A stretch of 64,000 bases of DNA from contig CAVUIU010000030.1 of the NCBI GenBank assembly GCA_963741615.1, positions 496,001-560,000 of the forward strand, read 5' to 3'. Positions 35,093 through 43,236 of this stretch are shown here, piece after piece. Positions within the stretch are counted from its first letter, which is position 1. Every line of letters starts with the position of its first letter. Both the position numbers and the translations under genes were made by a program. Under the pieces are notes generated by a model. The model was given only the letters and a program-made list of their open reading frames with translations, made no database searches and had not been told where the DNA came from. The stretch is from UBA9676 sp963741615. GTDB taxonomy: Bacteria; Actinomycetota; Actinomycetes; Streptosporangiales; Streptosporangiaceae.

Positions 35093-36106
35093 GTGCTCGA
35101 CGACAGGAAGCTTGCGGTGCTGCGCGCCATCGTGCAGGACTACGTGTCCACCATGGAGCCGGTGGGCTCGAAGACGCTCGTCAACCGGCATCACCTGGAT
35201 GTGTCACCCGCGACCATTCGCAACGACATGGCCGTGCTCGAGGAGCAGGGCTACATCGCGCAGCCGCACACGAGTGCGGGCCGGATCCCCACGGACAAGG
35301 GGTACCGGCTGTTCGTCAACCGGCTGTCCGGGGTCAGGCCGCTGTCGTCGGCCGAACGGCGGGCGATCGAGACCTTCCTGGCCGGTGCCTATGACCTGGA
35401 CGATGTGGTCATGCGTACCGTGCGCCTGCTGGCCCAGCTGACGCGGCAGGTGGCGGTGGTCCAGTACCCCTCCCTCACCAGGTCCACGGTCCGGCATGTG
35501 GAGCTGGTGCCGCTCGCGGCCAAGCGGCTGCTGCTGGTGCTGATCACCGACACCGGCCGGGTACAGCAGCGGACGGTGGAACTTCCCGGCCCGATCGAAG
35601 AGGATGCCGTCACCCAGCTGCGGGCCGTTCTCAACGCCTGCCTCGACGGGCGGATGCTGACCGAGGTAGCCTCGGTGGTCGCCGATCTTCCTGAGCGGGT
35701 CCAGCCCGGCGAACGGCCGAACGCGGCCGCTGTCTTCTCGGTGATCCTGGAGAGCCTGGTCGAGCGGCACGAGGAGAAGGTCGTGGTCGGTGGGGCATCG
35801 AACCTCACTCCTGCCGACTTCTCCCAGGGCCTGCACGAGGTTCTCGAATCACTTGAAGAGCAGGTGGTGCTCATGCGGCTGCTGGGTGAGTCGGTGGACC
35901 CGTCGTCGGTGACGGTCCGGATCGGGGCGGAGAACCCGGTGGCCGGTCTGCGCAGCACGTCCCTGGTGGCAGCCGGTTACGGGACCGGCGACCAGGCCGT
36001 GGCCCGGCTCGGCGTGGTCGGGCCGACCCGGATGGACTACCCCACGACGATGGGAGCGGTACGTGCGGTGGCACGGTACGTGGGCCAGATCCTGGCAGGG
36101 AACTGA
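35093..36106 (+). CDS. hrcA: Heat-inducible transcription repressor HrcA
   Basis: 337 residues. Winged-helix N-terminus LDDRKLAVLRAIVQDYVSTME, PVGSKTLVNRHHLDVSPATIRNDMAVLEE, QGYIAQPHTSAGRIPTDKGYR, and the C-terminal GAF-like domain ending GVVGPTRMDYPTTMGAVRAV, all HrcA signatures. It binds CIRCE and needs GroEL for stable folding, so misfolded protein releases repression. GTG 35093 has AGAGAGGG 6 nt upstream. The CIRCE element at 35056-35082 indicates autoregulation. dnaJ begins 2 bp after its stop. Confidence 0.97.
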   Translation: MLDDRKLAVLRAIVQDYVSTMEPVGSKTLVNRHHLDVSPATIRNDMAVLEEQGYIAQPHTSAGRIPTDKGYRLFVNRLSGVRPLSSAERRAIETFLAGAYDLDDVVMRTVRLLAQLTRQVAVVQYPSLTRSTVRHVELVPLAAKRLLLVLITDTGRVQQRTVELPGPIEEDAVTQLRAVLNACLDGRMLTEVASVVADLPERVQPGERPNAAAVFSVILESLVERHEEKVVVGGASNLTPADFSQGLHEVLESLEEQVVLMRLLGESVDPSSVTVRIGAENPVAGLRSTSLVAAGYGTGDQAVARLGVVGPTRMDYPTTMGAVRAVARYVGQILAGN

Positions 36107-36108
36107 TC

Positions 36109-37239
36109 GTGGCCGACTATTACGGGATCCTCGGGGTCCGGCGCGACGCCGACCCGGACGAGATCAAGAAGGCCTACCGGCGGCTGGCCAGGGAGCTGCA
36201 CCCGGACGTCAACCCGGACCCGCAGACCCAGGAGCGCTTCAAGGAGATCACGCAGGCCTACGAGGTGCTGTCGGACCCTGAGAAGCGCCAGATGTACGAC
36301 CTCGGGGCAGACCCGTTCGCCCGGGCCGGGGCGCCGGGGCCGGGCGGGTTCGGCGCCGGGTTCCCGTTCAGCGACATCATGGACGCCTTCTTCGGCACCG
36401 GCACGGGCGCCCGGGGGCCGCGCAGCCGCGCCCGCCGGGGCCGCAATGCCACCATCCGGGTGGATCTCGACCTCGCCGAATGTGCGTTCGGGGCGACCAG
36501 GGACCTGGTGGTGGACACCGCCGTGGTCTGCCCGACCTGCTCAGGCGAGGGCACCGCGCCCGGGACCCATCCCGAGACCTGCGACGTGTGCGCCGGCCGG
36601 GGCGAGGTCAGCCAGGTCGCCAGGTCCTTCCTCGGCCAGGTGATGACGTCCCGGCCCTGCCCGGCCTGCGGCGGTTATGGCACCATCATCCGGCGGCCGT
36701 GCCCCGAATGCGATGCGGACGGCCGGGTGCGCACCCGCCGCACCATCAAGGTCCGCATCCCAGCGGGCGTCGAGGACGGCACCCACATCCAGCTCGCGGG
36801 CGAGGGCGAGATCGGCCCGGGCGGTGGGCCGCCCGGCGACCTGTTCCTGGAGATCGTCCAGCGGCCGCACGCGATCTTCGAGCGCCAGGGCGATGATCTG
36901 CACTGCACGGTCACGATCCCGATGGTGTCCGCCGCCCTCGGGGCGACCCTGTCGGTGGAGACGCTCGACGGTGCCAGGGACCTGGACATCCGCCCTGGCA
37001 CGCAATCCGGTCAGGTCATCCCGCTGTATGGCCTGGGAGTGCGGCACCTGAACGATTCCGGCCGTGGTGACCTGGTTATCCACGTGACGGTCGAGACCCC
37101 GGCCAAGCTCGACGAAGAGCAGGAAGCGCTGCTCAAGCAGCTGGCGAAACTCCGGGGTGAGGAGGCCCCACCGGGCAAGTTCGCGCCCGGCCAGCATGGG
37201 TTCTTCTCCAGGCTGCGGGACGCGTTCAACGGCCGCTGA
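36109..37239 (+). CDS. dnaJ: Chaperone protein DnaJ (second, hrcA-linked type)
   Basis: 376 residues. J domain with DYYGILGVRRDADPDEIKKAYR and the HPD motif (ELHPDVN), Gly/Phe region (GPGGFGAGFPF), four zinc-binding repeats CPTCSGEG, CDVCAGRG, CPACGGYG and CPECDADG, and the C-terminal substrate-binding domains. The fourth zinc repeat lacks the final Gly. It delivers substrates to DnaK and triggers its ATPase. GTG 36109 is 2 bp from the hrcA stop, giving tight coupling; the dnaK-grpE operon is not in the window, so this is the second DnaJ typical of actinobacteria. Confidence 0.95.
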   Translation: MADYYGILGVRRDADPDEIKKAYRRLARELHPDVNPDPQTQERFKEITQAYEVLSDPEKRQMYDLGADPFARAGAPGPGGFGAGFPFSDIMDAFFGTGTGARGPRSRARRGRNATIRVDLDLAECAFGATRDLVVDTAVVCPTCSGEGTAPGTHPETCDVCAGRGEVSQVARSFLGQVMTSRPCPACGGYGTIIRRPCPECDADGRVRTRRTIKVRIPAGVEDGTHIQLAGEGEIGPGGGPPGDLFLEIVQRPHAIFERQGDDLHCTVTIPMVSAALGATLSVETLDGARDLDIRPGTQSGQVIPLYGLGVRHLNDSGRGDLVIHVTVETPAKLDEEQEALLKQLAKLRGEEAPPGKFAPGQHGFFSRLRDAFNGR

Positions 37240-38047
37240 CCGCGCGGCCGCACGCGGCCGCCAAGAGGCACAGGGCCAGGACGCACAGGGCCAGGACGCA
37301 CAGGGCCAGGACGCACGGCCGCCGGTCTTCCTCGCCCCGGCCGGCAGCCTGGCCGGCGAGGTGATCGTCCTGTCCGGCCCCGAGGGCCGCCACGGCGCCA
37401 CGGTCCGCCGGCTGACCCGGGGGGAGCGGGCGGATGTGACCGACGGGTCGGGTCTTCTCGCCGAGTGTGTCGTCACGCAGGCCGGCGGCGGGGTGCTCCA
37501 TCTCGCCGTCCGGGCGCGCCGGGTGGAGCCGCCCGCCGATCCCGCGGTCGTCGTGGTGCAGGCGCTCCCCAAGGGGGACCGTGGTCAGCTGGCGGTGGAG
37601 CTGATGACCGAGGCGGGGGTGGACGTTGTCGTGCCCTGGGCGGCACAGCGTTGCGTCACCCAGTGGCACGGCGAGCGCGGGGAACGGGCGCTCGCCCGCT
37701 GGCGGGCCGCCGCCCGTGAAGCCGCCAAGCAGGCCCGCAGGGCCAGGTTCCCCGAGGTGGCCGGGCTCGCGGGCACCGGTGATGTGGTGAGCGCCGTCAG
37801 GTCGGCCGCCCTGGCCGTGCTGCTCGAGCCCGGCGCCGGGGACGCGGTGAGCTCGCTGCCGCTGCCGTCGTCGGGCGACCTGCTGGTCATCGTCGGCCCG
37901 GAGGGCGGGGTGAGCCCGGCCGAGGCGGCCGCGCTGACCGCGGCTGGTGCGGTGCGTGCCCACCTGGGCCCGACCGTGCTGCGTACCTCCACCGCCGGGG
38001 TGGTCGCCGCGGCCATCCTGCTCAGCCGCGCCGGCCGGTGGTCTTAG
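37196..38047 (+). CDS. rsmE: 16S rRNA (uracil-1498-N3)-methyltransferase RsmE
   Basis: SPOUT-fold methyltransferase: VFLAPAGSLAGEVIVLSGPEGRH, VQALPKGDRGQLAVELMTEAGVD, AREAAKQARRARFPEVAG and the knot region LLVIVGPEGGVSPAEAAAL...LGPTVLRTSTAGVVA. It methylates U1498 of 16S rRNA late in 30S assembly. The start is unclear: between the dnaJ stop (37239) and the conserved region (37320) there is no ATG, GTG or TTG in frame. The nearest is ATG 37196, inside dnaJ, giving a 44-bp overlap and a 283-residue product whose N-terminus includes three AQGQD repeats. An unusual start codon nearer the repeats is possible. Confidence 0.88.
   Translation: MGSSPGCGTRSTAADRAAARGRQEAQGQDAQGQDAQGQDARPPVFLAPAGSLAGEVIVLSGPEGRHGATVRRLTRGERADVTDGSGLLAECVVTQAGGGVLHLAVRARRVEPPADPAVVVVQALPKGDRGQLAVELMTEAGVDVVVPWAAQRCVTQWHGERGERALARWRAAAREAAKQARRARFPEVAGLAGTGDVVSAVRSAALAVLLEPGAGDAVSSLPLPSSGDLLVIVGPEGGVSPAEAAALTAAGAVRAHLGPTVLRTSTAGVVAAAILLSRAGRWS
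37268..37316 (+). repeat. 15-bp tandem repeat at the dnaJ/rsmE junction
   Basis: Three full copies of GCACAGGGCCAGGAC (37268-37312) plus GCAC. In frame with rsmE, coding AQGQD three times. Copy number changes would not shift the frame. Confidence 0.85.
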
Positions 38048-38069
38048 GGCAGGCCCGTGGCGCCGTGGT

Positions 38070-38975
38070 CTAGCCGGTGGGGGACGGGCTTGGCGACTGC
38101 CCGCAGCTGGTGGCTGGATCGCTGGCCCGCTGCGGGCTCTGGCTGCTCAAGGTGCCGTTGGTCGGCGGCGTGTTGTTCGCCGTGCCAGTCGGCGTCGGGT
38201 TGGTGGTGTCGGAGGGGGCCGAGCTCGGCGACGTGCTCGGCGAGCCCGTCGGTGTGACGCTGGCGGACGCCGTCGGAGTCGGGGTGGCCGCCTGCTGCGA
38301 CGAAAGTGTGCAGCTGGGACTTGGCGACGGCTTGGTGGTCCGGGACTCCGAGCTGGAGGGCTGGACGATGGCCCCGGCGGACTGCCCCTGCGGGGTGGGC
38401 CCCCGCTGGCCGCCAGCGGAGCCGCCGCCGGGGCCGGGGCTGGCCGGAGCATTGCTGCCGGGGAACAGCTCGAGCACAAGGTTGTCCCGCGCCTGGAAGA
38501 GGCCATATACCCCGGCCACGACGATGAACACGGCGGCTGCCACCGCCAGGGCCGGCCGCAGCCAGGCCAGGTTGCCGCGCTGAGGGCTGCCCCGGTGGGT
38601 GGCACTGTGGCGGGAGGGCCCGATCAGCGCCCAGATTCTGGCCAGGATGGACACCTGCGAGCAGAGCCGGGCGCAGGACGCCCGCCATGACCCGGCCCGG
38701 CCGGCAATGGCCCCCCAGGTGCTGGTCAGCCCCGGCTCAAGCCGGATACCGATCAGCCGGACCAGGTCCACGCAGTCGGTCAGCATCAGCGACATCTGCC
38801 GTACCAGCCACGGCGCGCTGATCCGGTGCCGGATCCGCTCGAGACCGCCTGCGGCAGGCTCGATGGAGTCCGCTTCCGCGTGCAGGGCACGCCGGAGCAG
38901 CTCGTCGAAGTCGCCGTTCACCGTTGTCAACGCGTGCCGCCCCAGGCCACTCCCGGCGCTCCCGGCCCCGCTCAT
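38070..38975 (-). CDS. Membrane partner (likely anti-sigma) of the ECF sigma factor, with Ser/Thr/Pro-rich tail
   Basis: 301 residues. Cytoplasmic N-terminus with DFDELLRRALHAEADSIEP and GLERIRHRI, a motif that also occurs in degenerate form in the partner of the second sigma factor (56421-57767). One membrane segment at ~140-160 (RPALAVAAAVFIVVAGVYGL), then an outside domain of about 130 residues that is nearly all Ser, Thr, Pro, Gly and Ala (for example SGAIVQPSSSESRTTKPSP), a possible glycosylated stalk. The 4-bp ATGA overlap with the sigma gene implies fixed stoichiometry. Anti-sigma function is inferred from context; no zinc-binding ZAS motif (HxxxCxxC) is present. Confidence 0.7.
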   Translation of the reverse strand: MSGAGSAGSGLGRHALTTVNGDFDELLRRALHAEADSIEPAAGGLERIRHRISAPWLVRQMSLMLTDCVDLVRLIGIRLEPGLTSTWGAIAGRAGSWRASCARLCSQVSILARIWALIGPSRHSATHRGSPQRGNLAWLRPALAVAAAVFIVVAGVYGLFQARDNLVLELFPGSNAPASPGPGGGSAGGQRGPTPQGQSAGAIVQPSSSESRTTKPSPSPSCTLSSQQAATPTPTASASVTPTGSPSTSPSSAPSDTTNPTPTGTANNTPPTNGTLSSQSPQRASDPATSCGQSPSPSPTG

Positions 38976-39601
38976 GACTCCAGCTCCAGGAGGGCCCGCA
39001 AGGACGCGATGGCCCTGGCCGTGTGGCTCTTCACCGCACCCTTGCTGATCCCCATCGCCGAGGCGATCTGTGCTTCCGAAAGGTCTCCGTAGTACCGGAG
39101 CACGAGCGCTTCCCGCTGCCGGGCCGGAAGTGATCGCAAAGCTGTGACCACAGCCGTGCGTTCCAGCAAGGTCAGCGCGCCCTGCTCGGCGCTGGGCATG
39201 TCCGGCGCGGGCTTGGGTGCGTTGCGGTCGACCACCACCCGGTGCCGCAGCACCGAACGCGACCGATTCACCACGGACTGGCGCAGATAGGACAGTGCCT
39301 TGTCATCCTCCCTCAGCCGGCGCCACGCGTAATGCATGGCCATGAAGGAGTCCTGCACCACTTCCTCCGCGGTGGAGACGTCGCGCACCAGGAGGGCCGC
39401 CAGGCGCACCAGCGAGCGATAGTGCGTGATGTACATCTCCGTGACGGCCTGCTCGGCGTCCCACCCGGTGGCCACTGCGCCAGCACCAACCGAACCAAGA
39501 GCAGCATCTGCCACCAGGGATTCGGCCGTCATGTGAATGGGACGCGTAGCGACCGCGTCAGGTTCACCTGCGGTCATATCAAAACTAGAGATCGCATCCA
39601 C
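38972..39601 (-). CDS. ECF RNA polymerase sigma factor, SigE family
   Basis: 209 residues. Region 2: MYITHYRSLVRLAALLVRD, VSTAEEVVQDSFMAMHYAW; region 4: ALRSLPARQREALVLRYYGDLSEAQIASAMGISKGAVKSHTARA. Typical of the SigE-family ECF factors of actinobacteria, which are usually followed by a membrane regulator gene. The first ~40 residues are non-conserved; GTG 39601 is chosen with low certainty (ATG 39577 or ATG 39532 possible). The stop overlaps the downstream membrane partner by 4 bp. Divergent from the HIT gene. Confidence 0.88.
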   Translation of the reverse strand: MDAISSFDMTAGEPDAVATRPIHMTAESLVADAALGSVGAGAVATGWDAEQAVTEMYITHYRSLVRLAALLVRDVSTAEEVVQDSFMAMHYAWRRLREDDKALSYLRQSVVNRSRSVLRHRVVVDRNAPKPAPDMPSAEQGALTLLERTAVVTALRSLPARQREALVLRYYGDLSEAQIASAMGISKGAVKSHTARAIASLRALLELES

Positions 39602-39796
39602 GCCGACAGCCTGACCTCACGAACCCACCCCCAGAACTCATCCAGGCAAGTCGCCTGTGCCGAACCGATCGGGGCGTCGCACCGATGCGCGCGGGGAGGG
39701 CCTTTCTGCCTGGCCCATGCACAGTGCGGGCGTGCGCCGGGGATTTCGCAACCATGCCACCATATATGTGGGCGGTTCTTCCGGGGGGTAACAAGC

Positions 39797-39802
39797 TAAG
39801 AT
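39797..39802 (+). promoter_or_regulatory. -10 box TAAGAT, leaderless promoter of the HIT gene
   Basis: TAAGAT, then CGCTCC, then GTG 39809. No ribosome binding site. +1 would coincide with the start codon. Confidence 0.6.
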
Positions 39803-39808
39803 CGCTCC

Positions 39809-40153
39809 GTGGCAGATTGCCTTTTCTGCAGGATCGTGGCTGGTGACGTCCCGGCCCAGCGGGTGAGCGAGACCGCTCGCACCGTGACGTTCCGGGACAT
39901 CAACCCGCAGGCACCCACCCATGTGCTGGTCATACCGAAAGATCATTACCCGGATCTCGCCGCCCTCGCCTCGGCGGACGGTGACCTGCTGGCCGAGGTG
40001 GCGATCCAGGCGCACGAGATCGCCGAGGCCGAAGGGCTGGGCGATTCCGGGTACCGGGTGGTCTTCAACACCGGACCGGGGGCGGGGCAGTCGGTCTTCC
40101 ACGTCCATGCCCACGTCCTGGGCGGCCGGCCACTGGCCTGGCCACCGGGCTGA
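39809..40153 (+). CDS. HIT family nucleotide hydrolase/transferase (HinT-like)
   Basis: 114 residues, the usual length for a single HIT domain. CLFCRIVAGDVPAQRV at the start (two Cys, possible zinc site), FRDINPQAPTHVLVIPKDHY and the histidine triad VFHVHAHVLGG. HinT-like proteins hydrolyse AMP-lysine and related phosphoramidates; the physiological substrate is not known here. GTG start with leaderless promoter geometry. Followed 23 bp later by a tiny leader ORF promoter and phoH; HIT directly before phoH is the actinobacterial arrangement. Confidence 0.94.
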   Translation: MADCLFCRIVAGDVPAQRVSETARTVTFRDINPQAPTHVLVIPKDHYPDLAALASADGDLLAEVAIQAHEIAEAEGLGDSGYRVVFNTGPGAGQSVFHVHAHVLGGRPLAWPPG

Positions 40154-40163
40154 GCCGCGTGGA

Positions 40164-40169
40164 TAGCAT
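40164..40169 (+). promoter_or_regulatory. -10 box TAGCAT in front of the phoH leader ORF
   Basis: TAGCAT, 7 nt, then ATG 40177. It places a transcription start at the first codon of the small ORF, 44 nt ahead of the phoH start. Confidence 0.55.
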
Positions 40170-40176
40170 GAGGACC

Positions 40177-40224
40177 ATGAGAGTGCGGGTGTCCGCCCGT
40201 GCCCCTTCGGAGACAAGGAATTGA
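40177..40224 (+). CDS. 15-residue leader peptide overlapping the phoH start
   Basis: ATG AGA GTG CGG ... encodes MRVRVSARAPSETRN and stops at TGA 40222-40224. The TTG start of phoH is at 40221-40223, so stop and start share TTGA. There is a leaderless promoter in front and AGACAAGGAA inside its 3' part, which is the ribosome binding site of phoH. Ribosomes finishing the peptide could therefore restart on phoH. Unrecognised as a family; coding status is inferred from the promoter geometry and the precise overlap. Confidence 0.5.
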   Translation: MRVRVSARAPSETRN

Positions 40225-41375
40225 CAGACACGTCCGGCGATCCCCGGGACCGCACCAGCGGGACCACTTCCTCCGGCCCACCGCCCGCAGACCCCACCCA
40301 GGTCAAGGTCGTCATCCCCGATGATCACTCGATGGTCAGCCTGCTCGGGTCCGGCGATGAGCTGCTTCGGGTGATCGAAGGCTCATTCGACGCCGACATC
40401 CACGTCCGCGGCAACGAGATCACCATCTCCGGCACGCCGGCGGAGACGGCCCTGGTCGCCGAGTTGTTCGAGGAGCTCACCGCGCTGCTCGCCGGGGGCG
40501 CGGAACTCACGGCAGGCGCGGTCGAGCGCATCGTTCCCATGCTCCGCCGCAAATCGGGCGTCCGCCCGGCTGACGTGCTGACCCTCGACATCCTGTCCTC
40601 GCGCGGCCGCACGATCCGCCCCAAGACGCTCAACCAGAAGCGGTACGTGGATGCCATCGATGAGCACACGATCGTCTTCTGCATCGGGCCCGCCGGGACC
40701 GGGAAGACCTATCTGGCGATGGCCAAGGCCGTCAAGGCGCTGCAGGCCAAAGAGGTAACCCGGATCATCCTCACCCGGCCGGCGGTGGAGGCGGGGGAGC
40801 GGCTTGGCTTCCTGCCCGGCACCCTGTACGAGAAGATCGACCCCTACCTGCGGCCCCTGTACGACGCGCTGCACGACATGCTCGACCCGGAGTCGATCCC
40901 CCGGCTGATGGCCGCCGGCACGATCGAGGTCGCGCCGCTCGCCTACATGCGCGGCCGGACGCTCAACGACTCGTTCATCATCCTCGACGAGGCGCAGAAC
41001 ACCTCTGCCGAGCAGATGAAGATGTTCCTCACCCGGCTCGGTTTCGGCTCCCGGATGGTGGTGACCGGTGACGTCACCCAGGTGGACCTGCCGGCCAACC
41101 AGGCCGGCGGCCTGCAGCTCGTCCAGGAGATCCTCGACGGCGTGGAAGATATCTACTTCTCCCGGCTGAACAGCCACGACGTGGTCCGGCACCGGCTCGT
41201 CAGCGACATCGTCAACGCCTACGAAGCCTACGACGCACGCACCCGAGGGACCACCGGGCGTGCCCAGCGGCCGCCGGGCAACGGGCGCCGCGAGGGCATC
41301 CGTGACCGCACGCAGCGTGAGGCAGGCCGGGGCGCACCCGGCGCTTCCCGTGGCGTCGGCCACCGTGCCCAGTGA
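40221..41375 (+). CDS. phoH: PhoH-like ATPase
   Basis: 384 residues. N-terminal KH-like segment (VVIPDDHSMVSLLGSGDELLRVIEGSFDADIHV), then P-loop FCIGPAGTGKTYLAMAKAVKAL, RPAVEAGERLGFLPGTLYEKIDPYL, Walker B IILDEAQNTSAEQMKMFL and RMVVTGDVTQVDLP. PhoH is a cytosolic ATPase thought to work with YbeY in rRNA or RNA processing. The start is TTG 40221, supported by AGACAAGGAA just upstream and by the overlap with the leader peptide stop. Its stop overlaps the ybeY GTG by 4 bp. Confidence 0.95.
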   Translation: MTDTSGDPRDRTSGTTSSGPPPADPTQVKVVIPDDHSMVSLLGSGDELLRVIEGSFDADIHVRGNEITISGTPAETALVAELFEELTALLAGGAELTAGAVERIVPMLRRKSGVRPADVLTLDILSSRGRTIRPKTLNQKRYVDAIDEHTIVFCIGPAGTGKTYLAMAKAVKALQAKEVTRIILTRPAVEAGERLGFLPGTLYEKIDPYLRPLYDALHDMLDPESIPRLMAAGTIEVAPLAYMRGRTLNDSFIILDEAQNTSAEQMKMFLTRLGFGSRMVVTGDVTQVDLPANQAGGLQLVQEILDGVEDIYFSRLNSHDVVRHRLVSDIVNAYEAYDARTRGTTGRAQRPPGNGRREGIRDRTQREAGRGAPGASRGVGHRAQ

Positions 41376-41905
41376 ACGGCTACAGCGTGAGCATCGAGAT
41401 CGCCAACGAGTCGGGGATGAGCGTCGATGAGCCCGCGCTGGCGGCGCTCGCCCGGTACGTGCTCGACGCCCTGCGGGTGCACCCGCTCGCGGAGCTGTCC
41501 GTTCTGCTGGTGGACTCGGGCACCATGGCAGACCTGCACCAGCGCTGGCTCGGTGAGCCCGGGCCCACCGACGTCCTGGCCTTCCCGATGGACGAGCTGA
41601 GCCCGCCCCCGCCGGGGAGCGACCGCGCCGACCGCGGCGATGAGACCGGCGCGGTGCCCGGGCTGCTCGGTGACGTCGTGCTGTGCCCGGAGGTCGCCAC
41701 CGAGCAGGCGCGGGTCGCGCAGCACCCGGTGGCGGATGAGCTGGAGCTGCTGTGCACCCACGGCATCTTGCACCTGCTCGGATATGATCACGCCGACCCG
41801 GAGGAGCATGCCACGATGTTCGGGCTGCAAGACCGGCTCCTGGGCGGCTGGCGTGCCGAGCGCGCGGCGGGCCGGGATCTCGAGGCGCGGGACGAATCCG
41901 GGTGA
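41372..41905 (+). CDS. ybeY: Endoribonuclease / rRNA maturation factor YbeY
   Basis: 177 residues. Starts SIEIANESG; GPTDVLAFPMDE; LLGDVVLCPEVA; and the zinc motif THGILHLLGYDHADPEEH (HGxLHLxGYDH). YbeY matures the 16S rRNA 3' end and takes part in ribosome quality control. GTG 41372 overlaps the phoH stop (GTGA), which fits the phoH-ybeY functional pair; a GTG at 41387 is closer to the conserved start. Confidence 0.95.
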   Translation: MNGYSVSIEIANESGMSVDEPALAALARYVLDALRVHPLAELSVLLVDSGTMADLHQRWLGEPGPTDVLAFPMDELSPPPPGSDRADRGDETGAVPGLLGDVVLCPEVATEQARVAQHPVADELELLCTHGILHLLGYDHADPEEHATMFGLQDRLLGGWRAERAAGRDLEARDESG

Positions 41906-41912
41906 TGCTGCG

Positions 41913-43208
41913 ATGGCGTGGCTGGTTGCCGCCGGTCTGGTGCTCACGATGCTGGCAGGCCTGTGTGCCGGCAGCGAGGTCGCCCTCATCCGCGTCTCCC
42001 GAGCGGGCGCCCGGGAACTGACCCGTGCCCGGGTAGGACGCGGGTCCGCGCGGCTCCAGGCCGTGCTGGCGGACGCGCCGGTCTACCTGAGCGTGCTGCT
42101 GCTGATCCAGGTCTGCTGTGAGACAGCCGCCACGGTTCTGGTGACAGCGGCGCTGCTGGACTGGCTGGGTTCCGGCTGGCGGACCTTCCTCATCGCGGTG
42201 GCGGTGATGGCGGCGGTGCTGTACGTGGTGGCCGGGATCGGGCCGCGCACGCTGGGCCGGCAGCATGAGGTGCGGCTGGCGGTCGCGGCCGCTGGCATCC
42301 TCTACCCCGTCGTGCGGGCGCTCGGCCCGCTGCCGCGGATGCTGCTCGGGATCGGGACCGTGCTCACCCCGGACCGGGGCTCACGGGATCGCGCCCTGGG
42401 CTCCGAGCAGGAGTTGCGGGGCCTGGTGGACCTGCTGGAGCAGCGCCGGGTGATCGAGCCCGGCGAGAGCGCGATGATCCAGTCGGTGTTCGAGCTCGGC
42501 GACACCATCGTCCGGGAGGTCATGGTCCCCCGGACCGACATCATCTTCGTCGAGCGCGGCAAGAACGTCCGGCAGGCCCTCTCACTGGCCCTGCGCAGCG
42601 GTTTCTCGCGGATCCCCGTGGTCGGCGAGAACGAGGACGACGTGATCGGCATCGCCTATCTCAAGGACCTGGTGGAGCACATCGAGAAGAACCGGGAAGC
42701 GGAACCGGCGGAAAGAGTCGAGGCGGTGATGCGGCCGGCCACGTTCGTCCCGGAGAGCAAGCCCGTGGATGTGCTGCTGCGGGAGATGCAAGCGCGCCAG
42801 ATCCACCTCGCGATCGTCATCGACGAGTACGGCGGGACGGCGGGACTGGTCACCATCGAGGACATCCTGGAGGAGATCGTCGGTGAGATCACCGACGAGT
42901 ACGACCAGGAGCAGCCGACGGTGGAGTGGCTGGCCCCCGGGCGCGCCCGGGTGACGGCCCGGCTCCCCGTGACCGACCTTGAGGAACTGTTCGGGGTCAG
43001 CATCGACGCTGAGGACGTGGAGACGGTGGGCGGCCTGCTCGCCCACGCGCTGGGGCGGGTGCCGATCGCCGGTTCGGTGGGCACGGTGGCCGGGCTGACG
43101 CTGACCGCGGAGAGCCTGGCCGGGCGCCGGAACCGGATCGGGACGGTGACCGTGGAGCGGAAGAAGCCGGGCGCGCAGGCCGGCGGCCCCGACGGCCAGA
43201 CCGCCTGA
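41913..43208 (+). CDS. CNNM/CorC-type membrane protein with CBS pair
   Basis: 431 residues. Four hydrophobic segments in the DUF21 domain (~1-25, ~55-80, ~90-110, ~120-140; SEVALIRVSRAGARELT is a family mark), two CBS domains (~205-325: EVMVPRTDIIFVERGKNVRQAL and VMRPATFVPESKPVDVLLREM), and a CorC_HlyC transporter-associated domain (VEWLAPGRARVTARLPVTDLEELFG). The family moves or regulates Mg2+/Co2+. ATG 41913 is 7 bp after ybeY, so phoH-ybeY-this gene form one operon. Faces a convergent deaminase-like gene 28 bp away. Confidence 0.9.
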   Translation: MAWLVAAGLVLTMLAGLCAGSEVALIRVSRAGARELTRARVGRGSARLQAVLADAPVYLSVLLLIQVCCETAATVLVTAALLDWLGSGWRTFLIAVAVMAAVLYVVAGIGPRTLGRQHEVRLAVAAAGILYPVVRALGPLPRMLLGIGTVLTPDRGSRDRALGSEQELRGLVDLLEQRRVIEPGESAMIQSVFELGDTIVREVMVPRTDIIFVERGKNVRQALSLALRSGFSRIPVVGENEDDVIGIAYLKDLVEHIEKNREAEPAERVEAVMRPATFVPESKPVDVLLREMQARQIHLAIVIDEYGGTAGLVTIEDILEEIVGEITDEYDQEQPTVEWLAPGRARVTARLPVTDLEELFGVSIDAEDVETVGGLLAHALGRVPIAGSVGTVAGLTLTAESLAGRRNRIGTVTVERKKPGAQAGGPDGQTA

Positions 43209-43236
43209 GCGTCGTGCACCTGCCGGGACGGCGGGG

